A DNA stretch of 64,000 nt, taken from positions 8,866,001 to 8,930,000 of the forward strand of contig JBHGNT010000012.1 of NCBI GenBank assembly GCA_043228905.1. Direction: 5' to 3'. Made by a program: the position numbers and the translations under genes. This DNA comes from Azolla caroliniana (taxonomy: Eukaryota > Polypodiophyta). Under the pieces are notes generated by a model. It did no database searches. It worked only from the letters and a program-made list of their open reading frames with translations, and was not told the DNA's origin. This document shows, one piece after another, positions 49,234 through 59,639 of the stretch (within the stretch, counting starts at the first letter, position 1; the number at the start of each line of letters is the position of its first letter).

Positions 49234-50876
49234 ACGGTGCGTTGCGCCGATCAACCCGTCAGAAGGATCTCGTCGTGCGGTACGGGTACAATGAATACAT
49301 GGCGCATCATTATGCGTACATGACTAAGGTGACAGAAGTGCGCGAGGCGGAGAGCTACGCAGAAGCAGCAAAGGACGCAAATTGGCGTGCCGCTATGGAC
49401 GAAGAAATGCGGGCACTCGATGCCAACGAAACTTGGGACCTAGTTGATCCTCCCCGTCACTGTAAACCGATCGGATGCAAGTGGGTGTACAAGGTCAAGT
49501 ACAACGCCGACGGTTCTGTTAACCGGTACAAAGCCCGGTTAGTGGCGAAGGGATACACGCAGACCCACGGAATCAACTACGATGAGACCTTCACTCCTGT
49601 GGCGAAGATGACGACGGTTCGTGTGGTACTGGCGGTTGCTGCGGCAAGGTGGTGGCATCTTCACCAGATGGATGTGAAGAACGCCTTCCTTCAAGGAGAT
49701 CTTGAAGAAGAAGTCTTTATGACTCAGCCCCCCGGAATGCACTCGGAGATGAACAAGTCGGCGGTATGCCGACTGAAGAAGTCGCTTTACGGCTTGAAGC
49801 AAGCCCCCCGAGCTTGGAACGCGAAGATCACGCACCGGTTGCGTAAGCTGGGGTTTGCTGTCTCTAAGTCAGACTCTTCATTATTCATCCGGCAAGGCTC
49901 TGATGGTCCGGTATGTATACTCTTGTATGTGGATGATTTAGTCATCACCGGACCTGGTCTTCCCGAAATCAACCGCGTCAAGTCCCAGTTGTCGGATGCA
50001 TTCGAAATGAAGGACCTGGGGGACCTTCATTATTTTCTTGGGATCGAAATGATCCGGACCCCCGACAGCATATTGCTCTCACAACGACATTACGTGTTGA
50101 ATATGCTGTTTAAGTTCGGCATGACGGATTGCCGACCTGTCTCCACACCCCTGGACCGGAACCAGAAGCTCCGTCCCAACTACGGACCGGCCTGCACTGA
50201 GAAACGGTTCCGACAGGTTGTCGGAAGCCTGATCTACTTAACCATCACCCGACCCAACATCAGCTATCCGGTCGGCATGGTAAGTCAGTTCATGCAAAAG
50301 TCGACCGTGGAGCACCTTCAGTGCGCGCAACGCATATTACGGTATGTTAGCGGCACTAAGGACCGGGGACTGCTATACCGGCGAGGTATACCCGAAGAGC
50401 TTGTCGGTTACACCGATGCTGACTGGGCCGGCGATGCGTCTGATCGCCGCTCCACTTCCGGATACATGTTCTCCATAGTTAGCATGGCCGTTGCGTGGAG
50501 CAGCAAGAAGCAGCCCACAGTGGCTTTGTCAAGCACTGAGGCTGAGTACTGAGCCGCTACCGTTGCCACTTGTGAAGCCATCTGGCTTCGGCGACTACTG
50601 CGAGACTTGCGGATCGAGGTGCCGACCCCGATCCCGATTTACTGCGATAACATGAGCAGCTTGCAGCTCGCCAGGAACCCTGTGTTCCATGCTCGCACAA
50701 AGCACATCGAGGTGCACTACCACTTCGTGCGTGAGCGGGTCCTCAGCAGTGAAGTTGACCTACGGTATGTTCATACGGATCGGTAAGTTGCCGACATCTT
50801 CACCAAGCCGCTCGGATCGGACAAGTTGCAGCACTTTACCGACATGCTTGGTATTCAACATCTCGACGTGCCGCAC
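49234..50876 (+). pseudogene. copia reverse transcriptase and RNase H (D)
   Basis: Resumes after C in the same frame (ALRRSTRQKDLVVRYGYNEY). Reverse transcriptase is complete: MDVKNAFLQGDLEEEV, KKSLYGLKQAPRAWN, LLYVDDLVITG. RNase H follows with YTDADWAGD, AEY, then a TGA at 50550-50552 where J has CGA, CDNMSSLQLARNPVFHAR, a TAA near 50784, and VADIFTKPLG. It ends HLDVPH, where the first polypurine-like tract begins and the frame runs on. Confidence 0.92.
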
Positions 50877-50887
50877 TTGAGGGGGAG
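50877..50887 (+). promoter_or_regulatory. second, internal polypurine tract of D
   Basis: TTGAGGGGGAG just after the RNase H coding region, identical to the tract at the 3' LTR (51604-51614). Typical copia elements carry the tract here and the LTR directly behind it. Confidence 0.7.
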
Positions 50888-51620
50888 AAGCAAGGGCAAA
50901 GTCTCTACCGAAACGGGCAAAGGCCAACAAACTGTTGAACCCGTCGGTAAGAGGAGAGCCGGAAGAAGAGGAGACAAGAAGATGAAGGAAGCCGAGTCGA
51001 CGAAGGAAGTCGACACATCCGAATAGGTCGGAGCAAGCGGCTGTGAAGAAGAGTTGTGCACTCAGGAAGAGAAGTGCATGCTGTGCGGAGGTCATCACGA
51101 CGGTACTGACCATGATGCGGAGTCGAATGGAGAATTCGATTTCGGTTCACCGGCTGAAGAAGCCGAGGGAAGCATGGAGAAGGCCAAGACTCAGAAGTGG
51201 TCCGATGTGGTGAGAGGCCTGAAGCCGGAAGTCGAATCGGAGTGTACCGATTCGGAGAAGAGCTGGAACGAGTCGGAGACAGCTGACTCGGATCAACAGA
51301 TGGATCCGGATGAGTCGGATCGATTGAAGGCCAAGGGGACACGGACACAGCGGAAGTCGATGCCATCGTGGGAGAACCGACGGATCGGCAAACGCCGGAG
51401 TCACAGCAACATAACTGCTGAGATGGGCCTATTGAGCAGACATGCCGACCGAGAGGGTCGAGGCGCGCAGAACCAAAGGGGTCGCGGCAAACGGGACCGG
51501 ACCGGACGAGGAGCACGAGCAAGGCGGAGTGACGCCAGGAGAAGTTGGCTGAAAGAACCGACTGCCACAGAGGTCGACACTATGACCCCACCTCAGGTTG
51601 AGCTTGAGGGGGAGTGTTGA
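50877..51620 (+). CDS. C-terminal extension after RNase H (D)
   Basis: The RNase H frame continues for about 245 codons, broken once by TAG at 51024-51026. First part: Lys/Arg-rich (GKRRAGRRGDKKMKEAES). Second part: CTQEEKCMLCGGHHDGTDHD, a Cys/His cluster that might bind metal; acidic FGSPAEEAEGS; KWSDVVRGLKPEVESE; Arg/Gly-rich GRGAQNQRGRGKRDRTGRGA; and PQVELEGEC with stop. The end is coded by the polypurine tract and the first six LTR bases. Element J has the same order of blocks. I know no domain that fits. The position is that of an env-like or extra ORF, but no transmembrane segment is seen; a nucleic-acid-binding role is a guess from composition. Confidence 0.6.
51604..51614 (+). promoter_or_regulatory. 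polypurine tract of D at the 3' LTR
   Basis: TTGAGGGGGAG directly before TGTTGAG. Confidence 0.9.
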
Positions 51621-51951
51621 GCGGCAAGCTCAACCGGAGCCGGATCGGCTGAATAAGCCAGAGCCGGTAAGTGAGACGGATCGGGTGAAACGGATCGGTA
51701 TGACGGTGAGCAACCGAACCGGCAAGCAGTGGAGGCCGGGTGCAATCCGTTACCGGCAGTCCAATCGGAAGCCTAGAATAGGATAGACTACTAGGTATCT
51801 ATAGTCTCGTAGTAAGTGTCAGATGCTCGTGTGAGCATTGAAGTACATGGTACTTCTGTCAGTCCCAAGAGGACTTGTATAAATAGTGCTACTTAGCATA
51901 GTGTGTATAAGCAGAGTCTTGATATAATTTTGGAAATTGCGTTCTGCTCTC

Positions 51952-51990
<39 letters not shown>

Positions 51991-52032
51991 GTTGTTCTCT
52001 GTTTTACGCTTCCACAAACACTCACGTTTACA
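51615..52032 (+). repeat. 3' LTR of D
   Basis: 418 bp, TGTTGAG to GTTTACA, TATAAATA at 51878-51885. Differs from the 5' LTR at few positions and in the length of the CT run at 51950-51990. Confidence 0.95.
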
Positions 52033-54840
52033 AAAAGAATCCACAATTGTTAGAAGCTCTTTGTCATGGATCTCGTAGTTAATCTCTACAGCTTCAATTT
52101 TTCAGGAATGAAAAGCAATAGTATGTAATTGACTGTCATCTCCAGTTTGCGATAGAACACTTCCAATTGCAAAGTTGGGTGCATCAGCTTCAAGGATAAA
52201 GCATTTTCTAGGATTGACATGTGCCAAAAAGGCGTTGTTGTAAATGCCCGTTTTAAACTTTCGAATGCTTCGGTTGCCTCTGAACTCCATATGAATGGTT
52301 GATTTTTGTGTGTGAATCAGGTGAGCGGAAGCACGACCTTGGAATAATTTTTTTAATGAGTTTCCGATAAAAATTTGCAAACCCAAGAAAACATTGTACA
52401 TCACACACTGAAACAGGCGTTTGCCAATCTAAAATTGTTTGAACCTTCATTGGGTCCATAGAGATACCAGGTGATGATACAACATACCCTAAAAACTCCA
52501 CTTAATTTTAGCCGAAACTGCACTTTTGTAATTTTGCGTAGAAATCATATTCTCGTAGTCGACGTAATACGTGATGAACATGTTTATCATGATCCTCTTT
52601 AGTCTTTGAGTAGATCAAAATGTCGTCTAGGTAAACTATAGTGAAGATATCAAGAGAATCTTGAAAAATATCATTCTCCATATGCTGGAAAACTGCAAGT
52701 GCATTTGTAAGACCGAATGACATCACGGTATACTCGAAATGTCCATAGCGAGTGCGAAAAGCAGTCTTCCATTCATCGCTTGGCCGAACCCAAAACTAGA
52801 TTATATGCACCACGAAGGTTCAATTTTGTGAAATATTTTGCTCCACTGAGACATTCAAAAAGGTTCGAGATCAATGGTAGTGCATATCTATTCCAGATAG
52901 TCACTTTATTTAGCCCTCGATAATCCATGACCAACCAAGACCCGTTTTTCTTCTTAACAAAAAAGATAGGTGCACCAGTAGGGGATCTAGAATGCTTGAT
53001 GAATCCGTTTGCCAAGTTCTCATCGATATATTCCCGCAATGTCTCTAGCTCTACAAGTGAGACATTATAAATTGGCCCCCATGGCGGTTCTTTCCCTGGT
53101 TGTAAGTCAATACAGCAGTCGTATGGCCTGTGCTCTAGCAGTGTATTTGCCTTCACCTTATCAAAGATGTTTGACAACTCTTTGTATTTTTCTAGTAATT
53201 GAACTTCTGGCTCCGGTAAGACGGGTGATGGGTTTGATGGAGTTGCTACGATCGCAAATACGAATATGTCCTTGTTCTAGTATCAAATATCGTAGTGTTG
53301 AGGGATGCGAGTGTAGTTCTTTTTCTTGGGACTCCTCAATTGTACTTTTCATCCAGTCCATCTTCAGGTTATGTAGTTCAAACCGAGGGAGACCTAGAAC
53401 GAATGGGTGTTCTAGAATAAAAATAACGTTGAAAGAGATTAAGCTTGCCAAATCACCAAGAACTACACAAATTGGCTCAGACTCTTCGACTATATCACCT
53501 GATGCTACTTGATGCTATGGGATGACCATCGATGACTTCTATGGCTATTGGGTTCGGGAGCTTATTCAAGAGGATGTTTTGTGTCAATGCAAACTCACGA
53601 TCCATGAAACAAGAGTGGGCTCCAAAATCTAGGAGGGCAAAGGCTAGGACTCGATGACATGTAGATGTGCTAAGCTCAACTTGTGTAGAAAAAACTTGAC
53701 TAATTTGATTTGATGAAATGGAACCACGACTAGGAACTAACTCTACATATCTTGGATGGTCCAACCAAATGGATCCTATTTTGGCCGGACTTACTCGTTT
53801 AACACATGCTCTAATTGGCTCAAGACATCGAATCTATTCTCATGGCATGGACTATTAGGCTTACTTAGGTTATTAGAAGTAATAATGGAGCTTGAAGTAG
53901 GGTTTTCTTGTGCATTTGGTATACTTGACATCTAGGTTTATGTGGACAATTCACGGCTATATGTCCTAAACCCCCACAATATAGACATAAGCGGTGTGCT
54001 CGACGTCGTTGGTTCTCAGCATCCGATAAGGGCCCCCGACGTTGTTTGACTCTATTTCCATTGGAGTTTTGCCATCCCTCATGATGGGTCTAGAAACTTG
54101 TGCTGGGATTGCGACTACAGAAGCGTACATTTGATCCAGTTGGCGGCATAGCATTTGTTGGTGCTTCGAACGTCGCTCAAATAGGCGATTATCACATCGC
54201 ACAACTCGACTAATTGCCTCTGTAAGAGACTTCGGATCTTCGTGGAAGGTAAGAAGAAGATCTTTGAATCATTACGCAGACCTTGACGGAATTGATCCAA
54301 TAGAGCCACCTCATCCCAAGGGATATCGCATGCCAAGAGATGGAAATCGGTTGTGTAAGCCAACGCGGGACGATCTCCTTGTCGGGGTCTTCAAATCTTG
54401 TTTATTGCCTTCCTAGTGTTGTCGGTGTCTTTGAAGCTAGCTTGAAACTCCTTAACAAACGCCTCAAAATCCTCCAACAACAGTGATTTCTTCTAGAGGA
54501 GTGGTGCAAACCATGCTAGTGTTGTACTGCTTAGCAAGGTTCCTACGAATCCCACACAAGTAGCTTCCATTGGGTACCGATTGTGATGTAACGGAATAAC
54601 CATACGTACTTGATTCAAAAAGCCTCAAAATAGAAACCTTGTACCATCAAACTTAGCGGGGGTAGTTTTGAACCCCGACGCTTGTTCTCGTAATGATAAT
54701 ATAATAGTCTCGAGTTGGAGAACCCGTTGTGATAACACTTCATATTGTTGCACTTTCTTGGTACTCACGTGTTGTAGGTCCCCGAGTAGCCCTTGATTTT
54801 CTTACTCTATTGCCACAAATTTATCCGTGAGCATGTCTAT
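52033..54840 (-). pseudogene. decayed gypsy gag-PR-RT-RNase H (F), part 1
   Basis: From right to left: gag (54115-54840, with FDGTRF and LDQFRQGL segments), zinc knuckle CLYCGGLGHIAVNC near 53950-53990, protease ALLDFGAHSCFMD near 53620 (DFG in place of D-S/T-G), reverse transcriptase with RPYDCCIDLQPG, GSWLVMDYRGLNKVT, LNLRGAYNL, MSFGLTNALAVFQ and IVYLDDILIYS, and RNase H (FILEADAPNFAIGSVLSQ) continuing to the edge of D. Many frameshifts and stops show it is old. It is a different gypsy lineage from B and C, with YLDD. Neither LTR was found; the 5' LTR should lie right of 54840. Confidence 0.88.
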
Positions 54841-56384
54841 CTCAGAAGCGCGTGCATATTTTCTTGTTTGCTCACAGACTCCAAAACTTACGAGGGAAGA
54901 GGAAAAGGAAGAAGGAAACTTATTAAGGTTCTAGGAAGAGAAAGAAATGAGGAAGGAAAGAAAATTTTGGTTCAAACTATCAAGATTGAGAGAGAGTACT
55001 GTCAAGATAGAGTGAGAGGTAGAGATAGAGTGAGAGTGAGAGAGAGAGATAGATAGATAGATTATATTATCGTCTTTGGAGGTCAAATATGACCTATGAG
55101 ACCAAAAATATTACATTTCACATGATAGGTGTGAAAGTGAGTAGTGACTCTCAATGTTCAAGAACTTTACCAATGAATGTTGCAATCGAGAGTGCATATT
55201 GTGGTTGTGAGAGGAATTCATGCAAGGATTGGGCTTGGTCGAAGAGATGTGGAAAGCATGGTCGAATATGATCAAAGGCAAAGCATTGTATCAAAGTGTG
55301 ATACTCAGACTCACGAACTGGTTTAGGGAAAAGTGTGCATAGCCGACCACTCTCATCACTTGTGCCCCAATGCCCTCTCTGACATCACAATGCATGTGAG
55401 CTAAGTCGCATGGAAGCAAAGGTTCGAATGGCAGATAACGTATGGGCTCTAACATGTATCAATGTGTACGGTTTCCCCGTTCCGCAAAGAATATGGTTTG
55501 TAACGATAGAGAGATAGAGTATTATAAAGATAATATATCGCACTATAAGATGGATTACAATGAATAAACAACAAGGGAGCTCTATAATGGCATTGAACCA
55601 AATTGGTTCATCCCTAATTCTTAGATGCATATTTATAAGTCCTAATAGGGTATTCTAGAAAGTCCTAGAATAAAGAGTATGCTAGAATATTCTAGAACAT
55701 TCTAGACACTCTAGATTATTCTAGAATATTCTAGAACATAGTACTCTAGAATATTTTATAATATTCTATATAGTTTATAAATTCTTTATACATATAAATA
55801 TATCATTACAATAGCTAAGATTTTGACACGTATATAACATGGTTGTGGGTTCGAATCCTTGTAAACCCAAATCATATCTGAGTGTCATCATGACAGGAGG
55901 AAGAAGATTATAAAAAGTGAGATGGAGGAGGCTAAGGAAGGGGGCTAGAGCCTAGAAGTGTTTTATTGTATTAGATCTCATTCTAATCAAGATTAGTGAT
56001 TTATATACTTATGATGGCTTTGTTTGTAGACTCTATTGATATTAAGATCATTGATAAATGCGAAGGATTTGAATAGAATTGACTTTGTTTGTAGAAGTTT
56101 ATTAGCCACATCTATTACTTAATTGCTCTTTTCTTTATCCACATGTTTGTAACCCTCCTCTTTAAAGTTTTTTATTTATTTATAAGTCATAAGTTATATA
56201 CACGTTTATATGATCCTTAATCTATAAGTGATCATTCTTAATTTATTGAGTCTCTCTCCCTAATTCGTAGCCACCTTGGTCTCTATAATTTATTATAGTT
56301 CACAACTCTCTCTAATCGGTTTGGTCAATCCCTCATATTTTGTACGACTATCCTTTGTCTTATACACTCTATCCTATGGCACTT
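54841..56384. other. AT-rich DNA, no gene recognised
   Basis: Contains a (GAGAGA) stretch at 54990-55060, the TTCTAGAA cluster at 55655-55775, and a GTGGGTTCGAATCC B-box-like word at 55846-55859 without an A box at tRNA spacing. TATAAAAAGTGAG near 55906 resembles the TATA context of LTR C, so part of it may be an eroded gypsy LTR, perhaps that of F. Confidence 0.45.
55655..55775. repeat. cluster of TTCTAGAA palindromes
   Basis: At least five TTCTAGAA words and several near matches recur about every 10-20 bp (GAATATTCTAGAACATTCTAG and similar). The word fits the TTCnnGAA core of heat-shock elements, but may be a simple repeat. Confidence 0.6.
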
Positions 56385-57215
56385 GCACCAGATGGACATG
56401 AAGAACGCTTTCCTGCAAAGAGAACTTGAGGAATAGATGTACATGGTACAACCTCCCAAATTTCAGTCCAGATTGAATACATCGGTTGTTTGCCGACTGA
56501 AGAAGTCCCTCTATGGATTAATGCAACAATTGTGTGCTTGGAACGCGAAGATCACACGGCAACTACGTCCGATTGGGTTTGTTGCATCAAAATCAGATTC
56601 TTCAGTCTTCATCCGGTAGGGTTGGCATGGGCTGGTAAGTATTCTACTTTATGTTGATGATTTGGTCATCGACGGCGCTAACCTAGAGGAGATTGGCCGA
56701 GTAAATTCTCAGCTAGCCGCGTCATTCGACATCAAGGATCTGGGGGACCTTCATTACTTCCTCATGATCGAAGTGATCTGCAACTCGGAAGGCATACTCA
56801 TCAGTCAACGTCACTATGTTTTGAGTATGCTCTTCAAGCTCGGCATGACGGAATGTAAATCTGTAGTAACTCCTCTTGACAAAAACATCAAGCTTCACCC
56901 CGAATGGGGAACAACATGTGACCCAACACAGTCCCGACAGATAGTCGGAAGCTTGATCTATCTGACCATCACTCGTCTAGACCTGAGCTATCCGGTCGAA
57001 CTAATAAGTCAATTTATTGTGCACAAAGGATCCTGAGATATGTCAGTGGCATTAAGGACATGTCATTGCTATATCGGGTTGGTGTAGCTGAAGAGTTGGT
57101 CAGCCACACAGATTCTGATTAGGCTGAAAATGTCGGCGATTGCAGGTCTACAATAGGGTTTACGTTTTCACTTGGAAGCGTGGAAATCGCCTGGAGCAAT
57201 AAGAAGTAGCCGACA
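56385..57215 (+). pseudogene. copia RT/RNase H fragment (N)
   Basis: Related to D and J: HLHQMDMKNAFLQ, CRLKKSLYGL, YVDDLVIDGANLEEIGRV, DLGDLHYFL, then VGSLIYLTITRLDLSYPVELISQF, then RNase H (SHTDSD, CRSTIGFTF). Stops at the expected Glu, Gln and Trp codons and a frameshift near 57025 disrupt it. Both ends are truncated and no LTR is attached. Confidence 0.85.
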
Positions 57216-59018
57216 GTTGTCTCTGTCGACCGACACAAAGCGTCAGACGTCTTAATCACTAAGTCGTCCTATCAAGAAGATTGTGGTTGGAGATAAAATG
57301 GTTGTCGACTATGATAATTACTTACTCAAAACATCACACAGATATTAATTACTCAGACTTCATTAATATAAATATGAAATATGAATTTGATTGACTGATA
57401 ATTACATATGGGTAAAAGCATGTGAGTGGAAACACTATTATAGCTAATTAGCTACTAAAATGGCCACAACTAATTAGCTATTTGTTTAGCTAGTTTTTTG
57501 TGGGAAAATCATAAGGATGGTTTGCGAAATTTTATGTTTTATTAGTTAAATACATGTCATTTAAATACATGTCATTTAATTTATGAGAATACTCAAATAT
57601 TTGAACTTTGGTTTCTGACGTAGTGGAACATGGGGAATAGTGCCATTATCTACAGTCGACTTGAATGTCATCAGTTTAAGTTCGAACTCCAAACAGATGG
57701 AGTACTTTGAGCATGAATGTAGACGAAGCCCTTGCAGTAGCACACAAAATCTGAGATCGACATTGCACCTTCAAAGCTACAACACACGAGCAAGTCGATC
57801 CTCGTCCAAGTATCTATCAGTTACATATTAAAAATAAAAACAAATTCCTTTTTTGATAATTGTTTGTAACTTTGGTGTTTGTTCATCTTTCCCAAAAATC
57901 GAATAGGGCGAAGTCGTTGGAGTCCCAAACAAGGATGTCTCGAAGGTTGGGGTGTAGAAGCAGGTGTGTTTTTGATTGACAGAATTTCGTAGTAGGGTTG
58001 ATTTCAGCCTTTAGTGATGATTAGGGTTTGTGTTTCCCTTAAGTGGTTTAGGGTTTCTGATTACAAATTTCAGATTACAAGTTTCTGGTTGCAAATTTCT
58101 GATTACTGTCACAATGTGTTGTAATTTTGCACCAATTCTCATGACAAATTCTGATTAGGGTTTCTGATTTTTTAAGTGGTTGATTTGAGTTACATGTTGA
58201 AAAGGACAGATTACAAATTTCATATTATTGTCTCAAAGTGTTGTAATTTTGCACCAAATTCACATTAAAAAATCTGTTTTTGCACCAATTTTGATTATTG
58301 ATTTTCTATTTCAACTGGCTCGTTCCTCCCTATCCTAGAGTGCTGAACTTCGCAAAATTTTGTGAGACAAAGGAGGACTTTCACAACATATATGGTATGT
58401 CGCTCAAGGGTATTGTTCCTATTGTTCTAACAGATAGATTGATTAGTGATGTAGATTGGTTGCCATATATAAAGTTCCTAGAGTGAAAGGCAAGGTCAAG
58501 CTCAAGCATTGACAACCGAACCTGTACGACGATTGCATGAGACCGTACCAGAAAGTACATCAAAAGATCCCGGTCAACAACGAGTTGTGTGTTTCATTTG
58601 CCAGAGCTTTTGCATACGAGTATTGCAAAACAACAAAGGAATCTCATGACCCTGAAATGTACAAGGTAGCTTGGGCAATTTATGGTGAGGCATTGCTAGA
58701 AAGATGTCGGAAGATGGGGAGCTTGCAACAAAAAATGACAAGATTTTGGAGCATGGCAGTTGATGATGCAAATGCTGACTCCCAACAAACCCGCAAGTAT
58801 ATGCCACACCGACACACAATGAAAGCCAATGTCAATGATACAGGTGAGACATTGATTAGCTATATGCTAAAAAATGTCCATGAAGCCTGTGAGACATTGG
58901 GGTTTTTTTAGACTGATTTAGAGAAAGCAACATTGGCTACTGCGATGGAGGGCAAAGTCACTTTGGCAGTTACAACGATCAGAAATAAGATTCAGGTACC
59001 TATTGTTTTGTTAGTATG
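57216..59018. other. AT-rich DNA with one unrecognised ORF
   Basis: Mostly AT-rich. Near 58020-58290 short words (GATTACAAATTTCTGATTA and variants) recur, giving a loose repeat. The only longer frame is the one at 58537-58911. Element P starts at 59019. Confidence 0.5.
58537..58911 (+). CDS. unrecognised 124-codon ORF
   Basis: ATG at 58537, TAG at 58909-58911, ending GFF; the same frame continues after the stop with TDLEKATLATAMEGKVTLAV up to element P. Composition is protein-like (RMGSLQQKMTRFW-type residues, few low-complexity runs), and the upstream frame at 58298-58486 is similar in character. It might be the remains of a host gene or DNA transposon cut by P. I cannot name a family. Confidence 0.3.
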   Translation: MRPYQKVHQKIPVNNELCVSFARAFAYEYCKTTKESHDPEMYKVAWAIYGEALLERCRKMGSLQQKMTRFWSMAVDDANADSQQTRKYMPHRHTMKANVNDTGETLISYMLKNVHEACETLGFF

Positions 59019-59608
59019 TGTTGGGATTTCGGTCCCTTCGGATGGGATGGTCGGATGTCGGAGATGAATGACGACAAGCCCGGTTGCGGTTTCGGAACCG
59101 GATGATGAAGATCCCGGCTTCGGAGCCGGATGACGAATGTACCCGGAGAGAGATCCGGATGCGGGGACATATTTGTGAATATGTTTGCCAAGGGCCCTTG
59201 AGGCTATAGTTGTAAATAGCCCGAAAGTCATATGTGTATAAATATGACTTAGGGCAAACAGTTTTAATGTTGTTGCTCATTTTTCTGTTTTCATCTAGAG
59301 GGAGCGAAGTGAGAGCAGCCGTGAGAGAGAGGAAAGGAAGAGGTCGACGCCTCTGTGTAATACCGCCGCCTGTGGCGAGGATAGCGAGCTCAAGGTCGTC
59401 GCCTTGCAGCTCGCCATTGTATATTTCCCAGCGTATAGTGATAGTTGGAGCCTTGCACTCCCGTGGTTTTTCCCGTCTAGGGTTTTCCACGTTAATCCCT
59501 GTGTATTCGTGTCTTTCTCTGTGTTTCCGATTTTTCTGCTGCATTGATTCGCGCTTCCTCGGTTGTGGCCGAGCGGTGAAGGTTGAATCGAAGCGTCGAT
59601 TCCCAACA
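59019..59608 (+). repeat. 5' LTR of P
   Basis: TGTTGGGA to TCCCAACA, an 8-bp inverted pair. TATAAATA at 59237-59244. It has fewer units of the GGAGCCGGATGA array than E. Confidence 0.93.
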
Positions 59609-59611
59609 AAC

Positions 59612-59623
59612 TGGTATCAGAGC
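59612..59623 (+). promoter_or_regulatory. primer-binding site of P
   Basis: TGGTATCAGAGC, three bases after the LTR. Confidence 0.94.
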
Positions 59624-59639
59624 GACTGCAGTGCAGAAA

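Larger units (their letters stand above)
33294..52032 (+). mobile_element. Ty1/copia element D, split by E and C, inserted in F
   Basis: LTRs 33294-33707 and 51615-52032 with a perfect duplication AAAAG (33289-33293 and 52033-52037) inside the RNase H of F. E (34254-39638) interrupts gag and C (41829-49233) interrupts the segment before reverse transcriptase. Removing both leaves about 5.9 kb, normal for a copia element apart from the extra C-terminal coding region. Confidence 0.96.

Noticed and set aside
55846-55859. tRNA gene at GTGGGTTCGAATCC
   Set aside because: A B-box word is present, but the nearest A-box-like word is about eight bases too close and no stems pair.
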